DNA of 64,000 bases from an uncultured Lachnospiraceae bacterium (GCA_946552115.1 CAMNRH010000004.1:1-64000), one strand, 5' to 3'; counted from the first letter of the stretch, positions 36,821-46,990 are shown. Translations and numbers: made by a program. Notes: a model not told the origin generated them from the sequence alone.

Positions 36821-38277
36821 GTGTCAAACTAAATCGTTTCTTTGAAAAGAAATCAATTGCGGCGGATGCCGCTGGAATTACCTATAGTGTTGTGATTACG
36901 ATTGCCCCGATACTTATGGTTGTGGCCGGAATTTTGTTGATGGGCAATATGCTGGAAATAGGAGAAGCGCCTTATTTGAAAAAGGAACTGTTTTCCTGTA
37001 CGATGATGTATGTCCTGATTTTTGCGCTTCTGGTAGTTTCGCCCTTTAGCGCAGTATTTTCCAGGTATATGCAGGATGCTATTTATGAGGAAAAGTATCA
37101 GGATATTCTTCCATGCTATTATCTGGGAGCGGCTATGACGGTAGGGTTGGGCTGTATTCTGGGTATTCCGTTCTGTATCCGGGAGCATTTTGTCGGCGGG
37201 GTAGACGCGTTTTTTGTATTGATTGGCTTTTGTGCTTATATTGCTATGATATTGGTGTTTTATTCCGTGACCTATCTTTCCAGCTGTAAGGATTATGAGA
37301 AGATTTCCCTTTTCTTTTTTATCGGGATAGCGGCGGCCTTTGGCCTTTCATGGATTCTTCGGTTCTGGTGTCACTGGGAAATAACAGAAAGCATGCTTTT
37401 TTCACTGATGGTTGGTTTTCTGCTTATTGCAGTGCTGGAATTTACGGCTATAAAAAGTTATTTCCGTGAGAACAGTAATAACTATAAGCCGGTATTGGGC
37501 TATTTTAAAAAATGGTGGTATCTGGTTATTACGAATTTTTTGTATGTGTTAGGACTGTATGTTCATAATTTTGTATTCTGGACGGCGGATGGAAGAAGTA
37601 TTGCGGCGGAAAGCTTTGTATTTAACCAGTCCTATGATATGGCTACCTGTCTTGCGGCAGTGTTCACAAATGTGTCTGCCACCGTTATTTTTGTCACACA
37701 TATGGAAATGCACTTCCATGAAAAATACAAAAGCTATTCGGAAGCAGTCATCGGCGGAAAAAAACTGGATATTGAGAGCGCTAAAAGTCAGATGTTCCGG
37801 CAGCTTGGAAACGAGCTGATGAATCTTGCGCGCGTGCAGTTTATGATATCTGTGGTAGCTTATTTGCTTTGCATTGTGCTGGCTCCGCAATATGGCTTTG
37901 GAGGAGTGGTTATGCGGATTTATCCATGCCTTGCGGCGGGTTACTTTATCGTATTTATTATGTACGCGGCGCTTTTGTTCCTGTATTACTATAACGACGT
38001 AACAGGTACGGTTGTTACATCACTGAGCTTTTTCCTTGTTACCCTTTTGGGCAGCATAGCTGTTATGCGGCTTCCGGAAATCTGGCATGGCATGGGGCTT
38101 GTGCTGGGCGGCTTTGCAGGATGGACGGTTGCATATATGAGGCTGCGCTGGGTGGAGAAAAATCTGGATGTGCATATTTTCTGCAAGGGAAGCATTATAA
38201 AAAGAGAAAACGCTCCGAAGCCGTCCGGCCTGGTCTATAAAAGGCAGGACAGAAATCAGGAAAAGGGAAACGTGTAA
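36808..38277 (+). CDS. pelG: PelG-like polysaccharide transporter
   Basis: 489 residues with about twelve membrane helices. The start MAGIGVKLNRFFEKKSIAADAAGITYS matches PelG. It should pass the polymer through the membrane in complex with PelD/E/F. Compared with the left copy it has one extra residue near TCLAAVFTN and otherwise aligns end to end. The DUF2304-like gene starts two bases after its stop. Confidence 0.92.
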   Translation: MAGIGVKLNRFFEKKSIAADAAGITYSVVITIAPILMVVAGILLMGNMLEIGEAPYLKKELFSCTMMYVLIFALLVVSPFSAVFSRYMQDAIYEEKYQDILPCYYLGAAMTVGLGCILGIPFCIREHFVGGVDAFFVLIGFCAYIAMILVFYSVTYLSSCKDYEKISLFFFIGIAAAFGLSWILRFWCHWEITESMLFSLMVGFLLIAVLEFTAIKSYFRENSNNYKPVLGYFKKWWYLVITNFLYVLGLYVHNFVFWTADGRSIAAESFVFNQSYDMATCLAAVFTNVSATVIFVTHMEMHFHEKYKSYSEAVIGGKKLDIESAKSQMFRQLGNELMNLARVQFMISVVAYLLCIVLAPQYGFGGVVMRIYPCLAAGYFIVFIMYAALLFLYYYNDVTGTVVTSLSFFLVTLLGSIAVMRLPEIWHGMGLVLGGFAGWTVAYMRLRWVEKNLDVHIFCKGSIIKRENAPKPSGLVYKRQDRNQEKGNV

Positions 38278-38279
38278 AA

Positions 38280-38705
38280 ATGAAGCGTATCTTGCGGGCT
38301 TTGGGACTGTTTACAATAGCGCTCTCCGTCTGGCTTCGCGCCTTAAGAAAATTGACCGTTGATTTTACGGCTTTCTGGGGACTGACAGGTACTCTGCTGG
38401 CTGCGGCGGGATTTTTTCCCCCGCTGTACGGACGGGCAGAATCGCTGGATGCAGAACGGAAACGGCGGCTGTGTTTTTTCGGGGGTCTTTTATTATCCGT
38501 AGTTTTTTCTGCCAGTCTTATACTTTCAAGACTGGCGGTGAAAAATCAGGAACTGGCAGTCAGGCTTTCTCTGCTGGGACATGAAAAGGAACAAATGTTG
38601 GCCAGGTTGGATGAGATAAATGAAGAGGATTCTTTTTGTAATCAATACGATGGGCCAGGCAGGCGCGGAGACGGCCTTTCTGGAGTTTTTGAAGAAAATA
38701 GATGA
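38280..38705 (+). CDS. DUF2304-like small membrane protein
   Basis: 141 residues with three hydrophobic helices and a helical tail (LAVKNQELAVRLSLLGHEKEQMLARLDEI), like the left copy. The last 28 codons overlap the GT4 start in another frame. The conserved part of the tail ends about where the overlap begins, and the overlapped residues (CNQYDGPGRRGDGLSG) are kept similar mainly because the GT4 frame is conserved. Its role is unknown; it is probably an accessory to the GT enzymes. Confidence 0.6.
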   Translation: MKRILRALGLFTIALSVWLRALRKLTVDFTAFWGLTGTLLAAAGFFPPLYGRAESLDAERKRRLCFFGGLLLSVVFSASLILSRLAVKNQELAVRLSLLGHEKEQMLARLDEINEEDSFCNQYDGPGRRGDGLSGVFEENR

Positions 38706-39834
38706 ATCGGAGCATGAGATTTTTCTCTATGTGCTTATGGGACAGGGAGAATTGTGCGAAAGACTGCCGTCTCATGTCCGGGTACTGAATAAATCCCTTT
38801 CCAATTTGTCAGTTTTGACAGATAAGGGAAGAAAGAGAATGGCATACGTTGTTTTTCGCGCATTTTGGAAACATGGAGGGTGGTGTGCGAAGCTGTACAG
38901 CATTTTTGGGAATTTCGCGTGTATGGTAAAAAGGAAACGGATACAGCCTGACAAATTATTTTGGCGGGTGCTCTCAGACGGGGCAGAACGTTTCAATATG
39001 GAGTTTGATTTAGCTGTTGCATGGCTGGAGGGCGGCTCGGTTTATTATGTGGCGGATTATGTAAAAGCGAGGAGAAAGGCGGCGTTTCTACATATTGATT
39101 ATGAGAATGCAGGATATACAAAGGAAATGGACCGGGCGTGCTGGAGACAGTATGACCGGATTCTTGCAATTTCCGGGAAGATAAAAGAACATTTTCAGGC
39201 ATTCTACCCGGAATATGAGGAAAAGGTTTCTGTTTTTCATAATTATATTAATCAGGAAGAGATTCGTTTCATGGCGAAAGAGCCGGGAGGATTTTCGGAC
39301 GATTTTGACGGAATAAGGCTGTTGACTGTTGGAAGACTGACTTATCAGAAAGGGTATGATATTGCGATAGAGGCTATGAGTATTCTGAAAAAATCGGGGA
39401 GGCAAGTAAGATGGTACGTACTCGGAGAGGGAGAACAGAGGAAATATTTAGAAAAAAGAATTGCCATGTTCGGGCTTAAGGAGGATTTTTTGCTTTTGGG
39501 CGCTGTCAATAATCCTTATCCCTATTACAGACAGGCGGATATTTATGTGCATGCGACCCGGTTTGAAGGAAAGAGTATTGCAGTTCAGGAGGCGCAGACT
39601 TTGGGCTGTACAATTGTTGCTTCAGATTGTAACGGGAACAGAGAGCTCATTATAGACGGAAAGGACGGAATACTCTGCGCTCTCAATCCTGCAGCTGTTG
39701 CGGACAGTATTGCCGGCCTTTTGGGGGATGAAGAGAAAAGGAAAAGGCTTGGGCGGATGGCAGAGGCAAGAAAAATACCGCAGGGGCAGGAGCAGCTTTT
39801 AGACGAGCTGCTGGAAGAAAGAAATGATGAGTAA
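38620..39834 (+). CDS. Glycosyltransferase family 4
   Basis: 404 residues. KRILFVINTMGQAGAETAFLEFL at the start, LLTVGRLTYQKGYDIAIEAM in the second half, and ATRFEGKSIAVQEAQTLG with EX7E. It is a core-region homologue of the left GT4 19491-20687. Its start lies 86 bases inside the DUF2304-like gene, preceded by GGTTGGATGAGATAA. It overlaps the following GT2 start by a few bases. Confidence 0.88.
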   Translation: MKRILFVINTMGQAGAETAFLEFLKKIDESEHEIFLYVLMGQGELCERLPSHVRVLNKSLSNLSVLTDKGRKRMAYVVFRAFWKHGGWCAKLYSIFGNFACMVKRKRIQPDKLFWRVLSDGAERFNMEFDLAVAWLEGGSVYYVADYVKARRKAAFLHIDYENAGYTKEMDRACWRQYDRILAISGKIKEHFQAFYPEYEEKVSVFHNYINQEEIRFMAKEPGGFSDDFDGIRLLTVGRLTYQKGYDIAIEAMSILKKSGRQVRWYVLGEGEQRKYLEKRIAMFGLKEDFLLLGAVNNPYPYYRQADIYVHATRFEGKSIAVQEAQTLGCTIVASDCNGNRELIIDGKDGILCALNPAAVADSIAGLLGDEEKRKRLGRMAEARKIPQGQEQLLDELLEERNDE

Positions 39835-40609
39835 GCAAAAAGAATTGCTGGTTATTATACCGGCTTATAACGAAGAGAAAAATATACGGGAGGTATTAAA
39901 ACAGCTTAGGAAGCAGTGGATTGAGGAGCAGGCGGATATTCTTGTAATCGACGATGCTTCCGAGGATTCTACTGCCCGGATTGTGCAGGCTGAACGATAT
40001 CTTCTGATTAGAAATATATGCAGGCTGGGATATGGGAACACTCTGCGGGTAGGCTATCAATACGCGGTGACAAAGAATTATCGGTATGTGATTCAGATGG
40101 ATGCAGACGGACAGCATGATGTATGTAATATTCCTGTCATTTACAAAAAACTGGTTGAAGCAGATGTGAACGGCCTTTATCCGGATATTGTGCTGGCTTC
40201 CAGGTTTATGAAGGGAAGTTCGGATTTTCCGGTTCATTTATTAAAAAGGGCGGCCTATGCATGGTTCCGTCTTTGGGTTTATGCCGCGGCAGGAAGAAAA
40301 ATAGCGGATCCAACTACGGGCCTGCAGGGACTTAGCCGGAAGGCATTTGAATATTATTGTAATTTCCGGCATTTTGATGATAAATATCCGGATGCGAATA
40401 TCATTATCCAGATGCTGCTGCTTAACTTTAATATCGTACAAATCCCGGCAGCTATGCATGCGAGGACGGGAGGGAAAAGCATGCATAAGGGCTTTTCGGC
40501 ATTCTGGTATATGTGCCGGATGTTTTTTGAGATTCCGGCAGTCATTTTCCGGATAAAGATACTAAAAAAAGATATAAGGGCTGGTTTACAGAATGTGGAT
40601 GAGAGATAA
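39827..40609 (+). CDS. Glycosyltransferase family 2, DPM1/polyprenyl-phosphate type
   Basis: 260 residues from the second of two adjacent ATG codons (39824 is the other). The DPM1-like motifs are IIPAYNEEKNIREV, VIDDASEDST, QMDADGQHD and DPTTGLQGLSRKAFEYY. There is no membrane tail. It matches the left gene 18680-19483 along its length, which also settles the left start. It overlaps the DUF4832 gene by 17 bases. Confidence 0.87.
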   Translation: MSKQKELLVIIPAYNEEKNIREVLKQLRKQWIEEQADILVIDDASEDSTARIVQAERYLLIRNICRLGYGNTLRVGYQYAVTKNYRYVIQMDADGQHDVCNIPVIYKKLVEADVNGLYPDIVLASRFMKGSSDFPVHLLKRAAYAWFRLWVYAAAGRKIADPTTGLQGLSRKAFEYYCNFRHFDDKYPDANIIIQMLLLNFNIVQIPAAMHARTGGKSMHKGFSAFWYMCRMFFEIPAVIFRIKILKKDIRAGLQNVDER

Positions 40610-41861
40610 AAAAAGGCTTCGTTTCCGGAAAGCCAGGCTTTTGGAAAGCAGCGAAGCGTTAAATAATCCGGGCTGCGGATGGTATCATGTCTACCCATTT
40701 GTGCTTCAGGTTCCGGCAGAGCTTTCTCTGGAGGAGACAGGGGCCTGTATCGCCGATATCAGTAAAGAAGAGCGGCTTGTGCTGTTACGGATTGATATCG
40801 GTGCGTTTCGGGCTTGTGAAATTCCAGAGGAGGCATTGGAAGCTGTTTTTCGTATTTTTGATTTGTTCCGGGAGAATCAAAAGCAGATGATTGTGCGGTT
40901 TACCTATGATTCAGAGGGAAAAGGGATGAGGCGGGAGCCGCAGGAAATTGAACGGATCAAGAGGCATATGGAGCAATTAGGAGAAATTATCTGTGAATTT
41001 GCATCGGAGATTCTGGTCCTGCAGGGAATTTTTATCGGAAGCTGGGGTGAGATGCATCATTCAAAGTTTCTTACAGCTTCAGATATGGCGGAGCTGGCTG
41101 CTGCTCTGTACCGCGCTGTAAAGGGCGGCTGCTATCTTGCGGTACGCACTCCGAAGCAGTGGAGGAGCATTACGGGGTATGCAGGGACAGAGGAAGGACT
41201 GAAAAGAAAGCTGGGTCTGTTTAATGACGGAATGTTCGGCTCCTCTACGGATCTTGGAACCTATTCGGAGAATGCCAGAGAGGATGAGCTTGGGTGGCAG
41301 AGACATTTTGTGGCTTCGGTTCCGAATGGGGGCGAGGCTATAGCGGATGAGAAGCCTGTGGGATACCGGCAGGCTGCAAACGAGATGGAAAGCATGCATG
41401 TGAGCTATTTAAACAGCAGCTATCAAAAGGAGCAGCTGGATTATTGGAAGCAGGAGCGCGTGAAAGGGCCGGGATGCTTTAAAGGATTGAGCGGTTATGA
41501 ATATATCGGTCGGCATCTGGGCAGCCGTTTTGTAATCCGCGATGTAAAATTTTCCGGGGAAAGCCTGCAGCTTGTAATCGTAAATGACGGTTTTTCCGGA
41601 TTATACGAGAGGACAGAGTGCTTTCTTGTGATTGAGAAAGAGGCCGGAGGGACAGTTTGTAAAAGGATTGACGCAGATGAAACAGCATGGGAAAGTGAAA
41701 GGAAAATCTTGCTGCGGATTCCTTTATCCGGCGTGATTCCGGAGGCAGGGGAGAGCAGGATTTTTTTCCAGATGCGGCAAAAAAAGGACGGGAGAGCCAT
41801 CCGTTTTGCGAATGAGGGCGCCGATGACAGGGTGCTTCTCGGATGGTTTGGATATAGGTAG
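40593..41861 (+). CDS. DUF4832/DUF4874 family protein without membrane anchor
   Basis: 422 residues, the same length as the left copy. Blocks seen: NPGCGWYHVYPF, GIFIGSWGEMHHSKF (the left has HGSKF), GLFNDGMFGSSTDLGTY, VPNGGEA and YIGRHLGSRFVI. It has no signal peptide. A TIM-barrel plus beta-domain fold is expected, and the substrate is unknown. It is part of the shared core of both operons. Confidence 0.75.
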   Translation: MWMRDKKRLRFRKARLLESSEALNNPGCGWYHVYPFVLQVPAELSLEETGACIADISKEERLVLLRIDIGAFRACEIPEEALEAVFRIFDLFRENQKQMIVRFTYDSEGKGMRREPQEIERIKRHMEQLGEIICEFASEILVLQGIFIGSWGEMHHSKFLTASDMAELAAALYRAVKGGCYLAVRTPKQWRSITGYAGTEEGLKRKLGLFNDGMFGSSTDLGTYSENAREDELGWQRHFVASVPNGGEAIADEKPVGYRQAANEMESMHVSYLNSSYQKEQLDYWKQERVKGPGCFKGLSGYEYIGRHLGSRFVIRDVKFSGESLQLVIVNDGFSGLYERTECFLVIEKEAGGTVCKRIDADETAWESERKILLRIPLSGVIPEAGESRIFFQMRQKKDGRAIRFANEGADDRVLLGWFGYR

Positions 41862-41899
41862 AAAATAGATAATAGTGGGGAAAAGGAGGAGACATCCGT

Positions 41900-44098
41900 A
41901 TGGATACGTGGTATTGGATAATTGAATATGGAAAGGTACTTTTCGGGTATCTGTTTTTTCTGTTTCTTTGGCCATCTGTAGTATTTGGCGGGCATTTAAA
42001 AGGGAAAAGCAAGACGTACCGATTCAGCTTCTGTGTCACTGTTCCGATTGTAATTGCCGGTACAGCTGTTTTGATGCTGGGGTTATTCCATATTCTTCAT
42101 CCGTTGATTATCATTGTTTTGTTTTACGGGATTTTTATTATTTTCCTTATGAAAGGAATGGTTCAGCGCGCGCCTTTCCATTGGATAAAAAGAAGTGTAA
42201 GAGGGATTCTAAAAGAGATATGGTGGAAAATCTGGAAAAGTAATGGGGAATATAAAGTTCTTGGGATTTTGCTGATCTTTGGGATGATGTATTTTTCTTA
42301 CGGGGCGTTTCAGATCCACTCCTATGGCTTTGGAGATCTATATACGCATCATGAATGGATTTATGGGCTCCAGGAGGGAAAGATCTTTTCCGGCGGCGTG
42401 TATCCGGAGGCGATGCACTGCTTTATTTATTGTCTGAACGCGTTGTTTGGAATCCGTGTGTACAGCTGTCTGTTGTTTTTACAGGGAATACATGTGGCTG
42501 TACTTTTACTGGCAGACTATCTATTGCTTAGGGAAATTTTCCATTGGCGGTACACGCCTCTGTTTGCGTTAGCGTTGTTTTTAGTGATAGATGTAGCCGG
42601 AGCCGATTTGGTTTATGGTATGTTTCGTCTGCAGATTACGCTTCCATTGGAATTCGGATTGCATACCCAGTTTTTATGCGCGTTATATCTGGTAAGTTAC
42701 TTAAGGAACAACTACAGAGTTTTGAGAAAAGGGAAGCTTTCCAGATATTGCCGGGACGAAAATCTTTTTCTGTTTTTGCTGTCGTTGACGGCGGCTGTGT
42801 CCATTCATTTCTATGTGGTTATTATGGCGTTTGTGATGTGCGCGTCCTTTGCGGTATTTCAGCTTAGGAGCCTGTTTTCAAGGGAGCGTTTTATTCCGTT
42901 AGCAGCATCGGTTATATGTGCGTGTATCATTGCGCTGGCTCCGATGGCGGGAGCCCTGGCCGCGGGGACGCCTTTTAACAGCTCGATAGATTGGGCGGTG
43001 GGCGCTATGGACGGCGGGGAAACCAGAGCCCTGGAGGAGAAGCAGGAGGACAGTTCCCTAAAGCCGGAAAAACAAGCCTTTGCTTTGTCAGAAATAGTAA
43101 AAGGTGTGTATGTGGAAGGATATGCCGAACTTTACGGAGGATATGGGGCTGCTATGATTCTCTTAGCGACGGGGGCCGGAATTGTATTTTGCATATTTTC
43201 CAGAAAAAAAGCGCCGGATTGGATGAAAGAAATCTGCTCCGGATATCCCCCGTTGATTTTATTTACGGTTTTGTTTGTGTTTCTTTATGCTGCTCCGCGC
43301 CTGGGATTTCCGGAAATCATATCGGATTCCCGCTTTTGCTCCGTGGGGCATATGATGCTTATGGCTCTTGTGATGCTTCCTGCAGATGTGGGTTTTTCTG
43401 TATTAATTAGATTTTTCCGGGTGTCTGTTCTGAAAGCAGCGTCGTATTTTGCAGTCGCGGGGATTTATGTGCTTACGTTGCTGACGGGACATTTACACGG
43501 GTATTTATTTTTTGAATTAACCAGATATAACGCGGCGGTTGAAGTGACAAACAGGATTAAAGAAAGATTTCCAGAGAAGAGCTATGTAATCGTATCGCCG
43601 ACAGACGAGCTTTATCCTACGATTGAGGACGCATGGCATGAAGAGCTGCTGACGTTTATATCGAATATTGGCGATGAAGGGTATACTTTTGAGGCGGAGC
43701 ATGCGTTTTTCTTTGTTGAAAAAAAGCCGCTTCAGTATGCCCAGGCCTATTTTTTTGAGGGTCCCCCCTGGCTGGCCCAGATAAAATATAAGGATATTTA
43801 CTGGAATAAATATTCAAAAAAATATCCGGATACCGGGGCGGCGCAGGCGCCGCAAATCAATGCGTCGGAGATATCAGAGGAAGAGGCGCAAAAAAGCCTG
43901 CCGGTCTATGATAACTCCTGGTTTTCCTATACAAGGCTTCCGGCCCGTACAATTCTGGAAGCAAAAGCGTATGACTGGTGTCAAAAATTCGCCAGGCTGC
44001 ATCCGAATAATACGCAGGTATATTATGAGGACGACGATTTTATCTGTTATTATTTCAGGCAGCTTGACAGTTCACAATACAATCTAAGGGTAGAATAG
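41900..44098 (+). CDS. Large polytopic membrane protein, GT-C/polymerase-like
   Basis: 732 residues. About twelve hydrophobic helices are followed by a soluble C-terminal part. HSYGFGDLYTHHEWIYGLQEG near residue 150 and the C-terminal YAQAYFFEGPPWLAQIKYKDIYW are shared with the left copy. It may be a GT-C transferase or polymerase acting on the outer face. No named family is recognised. The ribosome site AAAAGGAGGAG is strong, and it lies 38 bases from the previous gene. Confidence 0.65.
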   Translation: MDTWYWIIEYGKVLFGYLFFLFLWPSVVFGGHLKGKSKTYRFSFCVTVPIVIAGTAVLMLGLFHILHPLIIIVLFYGIFIIFLMKGMVQRAPFHWIKRSVRGILKEIWWKIWKSNGEYKVLGILLIFGMMYFSYGAFQIHSYGFGDLYTHHEWIYGLQEGKIFSGGVYPEAMHCFIYCLNALFGIRVYSCLLFLQGIHVAVLLLADYLLLREIFHWRYTPLFALALFLVIDVAGADLVYGMFRLQITLPLEFGLHTQFLCALYLVSYLRNNYRVLRKGKLSRYCRDENLFLFLLSLTAAVSIHFYVVIMAFVMCASFAVFQLRSLFSRERFIPLAASVICACIIALAPMAGALAAGTPFNSSIDWAVGAMDGGETRALEEKQEDSSLKPEKQAFALSEIVKGVYVEGYAELYGGYGAAMILLATGAGIVFCIFSRKKAPDWMKEICSGYPPLILFTVLFVFLYAAPRLGFPEIISDSRFCSVGHMMLMALVMLPADVGFSVLIRFFRVSVLKAASYFAVAGIYVLTLLTGHLHGYLFFELTRYNAAVEVTNRIKERFPEKSYVIVSPTDELYPTIEDAWHEELLTFISNIGDEGYTFEAEHAFFFVEKKPLQYAQAYFFEGPPWLAQIKYKDIYWNKYSKKYPDTGAAQAPQINASEISEEEAQKSLPVYDNSWFSYTRLPARTILEAKAYDWCQKFARLHPNNTQVYYEDDDFICYYFRQLDSSQYNLRVE

Positions 44099-44099
44099 A

Positions 44100-45530
44100 A
44101 TGGCAAAAAAACGTAAAGCAATCGTTATATTTTTTATCTGCAGCGCAGTCGCAATCGTACTGACGGTGGCACTTATATATTTTTTGCTTTGGGGTTGGGA
44201 ACGGGAGGTTACGGTTAGGAGCGGGAGCTTTACAGAGTCCGCCCGGGAGCTTCGAAATCCGAACAGAGGGTTTTATAAGCTGTACAGTTTCCTGATTACC
44301 GATGAAAAACAGGATTATCCGGAAATGATTTCTACATTTTATCAGGAGGATGCGGATACAAGGCTGACTTTGATTCAGATTTGCCTGAAAACCTACAGAC
44401 AGCAAAGCATTACGAAAGAAGGGCTCGCCAATATCGAAGCTTTATTTGACGCGCTGGAGGTTCTGGATAAGCAGCTAATTGTCCGATTTACGTATGATAA
44501 CGAGGGCAAAAACGAAATATATGAGCCGGAGAGCCTGGACGTGATTCTGACGCATATGGACCAGCTATCTTATATTCTGCGTAAGTACAGTGAAGAAATT
44601 TTTTGTTTGCAGGGCCTTTTTACAGGAAATTGGGGCGAAATGAATGGGACGAAATTTAACTCCGATGAGGATTTACGAAGGCTGGCGGAAAAGCTGTCGG
44701 ACGCGGCAGATCCGGCGACCTATCTGTCGGTTCGTTTACCGGCGCAGTGGAGAAGCATCATACAGTCACAGTCCTGGCAGTCGGGCAATCCCCTGGCGGG
44801 CAGACTGGGGCTTTTTAACGACGGAATGCTTGGAAACGAAAGCGACTATGGAACCTATAGAACAGGAGAATATGCAAACGACGGCCTGTCCTTTCCGCGT
44901 CTGGAAAGAAAAGAGGAACTGGAATTTCAAAATGAATTGTGCAGCCAGGTTCCCAATGGGGGAGAAGTGATTCATGATAATGTATATAACGATTTGGAGC
45001 GTGCCGTAAAGGATCTGGAAGTTATGCACGTGACCTACCTGAATAAGGCCTATGATCAGGAGGTATTAAAGAAATGGGCGGATACTGTGGTCACGGAAGA
45101 AGGGTGCTTTAAAGGGATGGACGGCCTGACCTATATAGAGCGGCGTCTGGGATACCGTCTGTCTATTGTGGACGCCAGTCTTTCTTATCAGAGTAAGAAA
45201 AGAGTTCTGACAGTGGAGGTAACTTTAAAAAACGCCGGATTTGCTCCCCTCTATAAGGAGGCGAAAGCCCAGATGATTCTATATAATGAAAAGAAAGAGC
45301 AGACGCTTGTCTATCCGGTTACTCAGGATTTGCATACGTTGACCGGAGGGGATAAAGCAGCGGATACGCTTACCCTTTCGGCAGATATTTCTTTGCGCGA
45401 GCTTTTGGAAAGAGAATATACCGTATATTTTTCAGTTCTGGACGCAAATACAGAGGAATTTATTTCATTGGCCAATGAGGAGGATGCGGAATGGCACGGA
45501 TATCGAATTGGAAAGGTCAGCCGGCAGTAA
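44100..45530 (+). CDS. Membrane-anchored DUF4832/DUF4874 family protein
   Basis: 476 residues. A clear signal anchor is near residues 7-31 (no lipobox cysteine, unlike the left copy). Then NPNRGFYKLYSF, GNWGEMNGTKF, GLFNDGMLGNESDYGTY, VPNGGEVI and a beta-rich C-terminus. It is expected outside the cell, attached to the membrane. It is the last gene of the eleven-gene core shared by both operons. Its end overlaps the start of the FrhB-GtrA gene by 40 bases. Confidence 0.8.
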   Translation: MAKKRKAIVIFFICSAVAIVLTVALIYFLLWGWEREVTVRSGSFTESARELRNPNRGFYKLYSFLITDEKQDYPEMISTFYQEDADTRLTLIQICLKTYRQQSITKEGLANIEALFDALEVLDKQLIVRFTYDNEGKNEIYEPESLDVILTHMDQLSYILRKYSEEIFCLQGLFTGNWGEMNGTKFNSDEDLRRLAEKLSDAADPATYLSVRLPAQWRSIIQSQSWQSGNPLAGRLGLFNDGMLGNESDYGTYRTGEYANDGLSFPRLERKEELEFQNELCSQVPNGGEVIHDNVYNDLERAVKDLEVMHVTYLNKAYDQEVLKKWADTVVTEEGCFKGMDGLTYIERRLGYRLSIVDASLSYQSKKRVLTVEVTLKNAGFAPLYKEAKAQMILYNEKKEQTLVYPVTQDLHTLTGGDKAADTLTLSADISLRELLEREYTVYFSVLDANTEEFISLANEEDAEWHGYRIGKVSRQ

Positions 45531-46990
45531 AAAAGAAAGCGTGCTGCGGCTGTCAGGCCTGTCAGGATATTTGCCCGGCGCAGGCGATTCGCATGCAGGT
45601 GGATTCCGAGGGCTTTTGGTACCCGGTAAGAGACGAGGAACAATGTGTTCACTGTATGGCCTGTGAGAGGGTCTGTCCGATGGCGCATGCAGATGAAAAA
45701 AGAAGAGAACGGATGTATGTTGGCGTACAGGCGAAAGAAAACGGAGTCCGGTTTGACAGCTCTTCCGGAGGAATGTTTTCTGTCCTTGCTGATTTTGTCC
45801 TGAAGAAGCAGGGAGTGGTATACGGGGCAGGGTTTAATTCGGAGATGAGGGTCATACATAAAGGGGTATTTGATCAGAACGGTCTGAAAGATATTTTGAA
45901 AACAAAATATGTTCAAAGTGATATGGGCGGCATATACCTTGAGGTATTGGCACATTTGAGAGCAGGGAAGTGGGTGTTGTTCTGCGGGACACCCTGCCAG
46001 GTACGGGGGATGAAGCTTTTTCTGGGCGAAGACTTTCCCCGGCTGATTCTGGCCGATCTTATCTGCTACGGGGCGGCCTCCCCGGGGGTTTGGAGATCTT
46101 ACGCAGGCTATCTGGAGCGCAGAGATAAAGGAAAGCTTGAACGTTTTTCGTTCCGGGATAAGAGAAACAAAGATTCAGGGAGAACCTGCTCCTATGTGAT
46201 AAACGGAAAGGAGAGGACAGAGGCAATGGCTGCGAATCTTTACTGCAGGCTGTATTTTGCCAATTATCTGCTGCGTCCCGCCTGCCATAGCTGCGGGTTT
46301 TGTACAGTCGAAAGGGATAGTGATTTTACCCTTGGGGATTTCTGGGGGATTGAGAAAAAGGCCCCTGAGTGGAACGACGGGATGGGGACTTCACTTGTTA
46401 TGGTACATACGGAAAAGGCGGAGGAAATCTGGCGGTCTGTCAGAGAATCCGTCAGATGGATTTTATGTGAGAAGAAAGAAATCCTGCAGCCGAGGCTGAT
46501 AGAGCCGACCAAACGGGGCAGGGGGCGGAAATTTTTTATGAAAGCGTATCGGGCACTGCCTTTTTGGCTATTGGCGAAAACAGGTTTTGGTGATAAAAGG
46601 CGGCGCGAGGTGACGTTATATTTACTTTTCGGGGCGCTGACCTTTCTGATAAGTGTTTCAAGCTTTGCACTGTTTCATCTGACAATGGGCATGAATGAAT
46701 TAGCGGCTAACGTATGTTCCTGGATTGCGGCGGTATTATTTGCCTTTTTTACGAATCGGAACCTGGTATTTGAGGCTCCCACAGGCTCGTTAAAAGAATT
46801 TTTCATGCAGGCGGCTTCTTTTTTCGGAGGAAGAGCAGCAACACTTTTGATTGAGGAGGGAATCCTGTATCTGTTTATCACTGTGCTGAGATTCGCCAGT
46901 ATGCCGGTTAAGATTACCGCTCAAATTATTGTAATCGCAGTAAATTATGTGATTAGCAAGCTGGTTGTATTCAGGAAAATTCGAGAGTAA
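45491..46990 (+). CDS. FrhB-family iron-sulfur protein fused to GtrA-like membrane domain
   Basis: 499 residues. Residues 1 to about 360 match the left FrhB-like protein: cysteine clusters CCGCQACQDICPA and CVHCMACERVCP, FCGTPCQVRG, and the late CHSCGFCTVERDSD. Residues 370-499 are a four-helix GtrA-like domain (LYLLFGALTFLISVSSFALFHL, FAFFTNRNLVF, NYVISKLVVFRK). GtrA proteins are thought to help move lipid-linked sugars. The left homologue stops before this domain. The start is backed by GAGGAGG eight bases upstream, inside the previous gene, so translation is probably coupled. Confidence 0.85.
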   Translation: MARISNWKGQPAVKKKACCGCQACQDICPAQAIRMQVDSEGFWYPVRDEEQCVHCMACERVCPMAHADEKRRERMYVGVQAKENGVRFDSSSGGMFSVLADFVLKKQGVVYGAGFNSEMRVIHKGVFDQNGLKDILKTKYVQSDMGGIYLEVLAHLRAGKWVLFCGTPCQVRGMKLFLGEDFPRLILADLICYGAASPGVWRSYAGYLERRDKGKLERFSFRDKRNKDSGRTCSYVINGKERTEAMAANLYCRLYFANYLLRPACHSCGFCTVERDSDFTLGDFWGIEKKAPEWNDGMGTSLVMVHTEKAEEIWRSVRESVRWILCEKKEILQPRLIEPTKRGRGRKFFMKAYRALPFWLLAKTGFGDKRRREVTLYLLFGALTFLISVSSFALFHLTMGMNELAANVCSWIAAVLFAFFTNRNLVFEAPTGSLKEFFMQAASFFGGRAATLLIEEGILYLFITVLRFASMPVKITAQIIVIAVNYVISKLVVFRKIRE

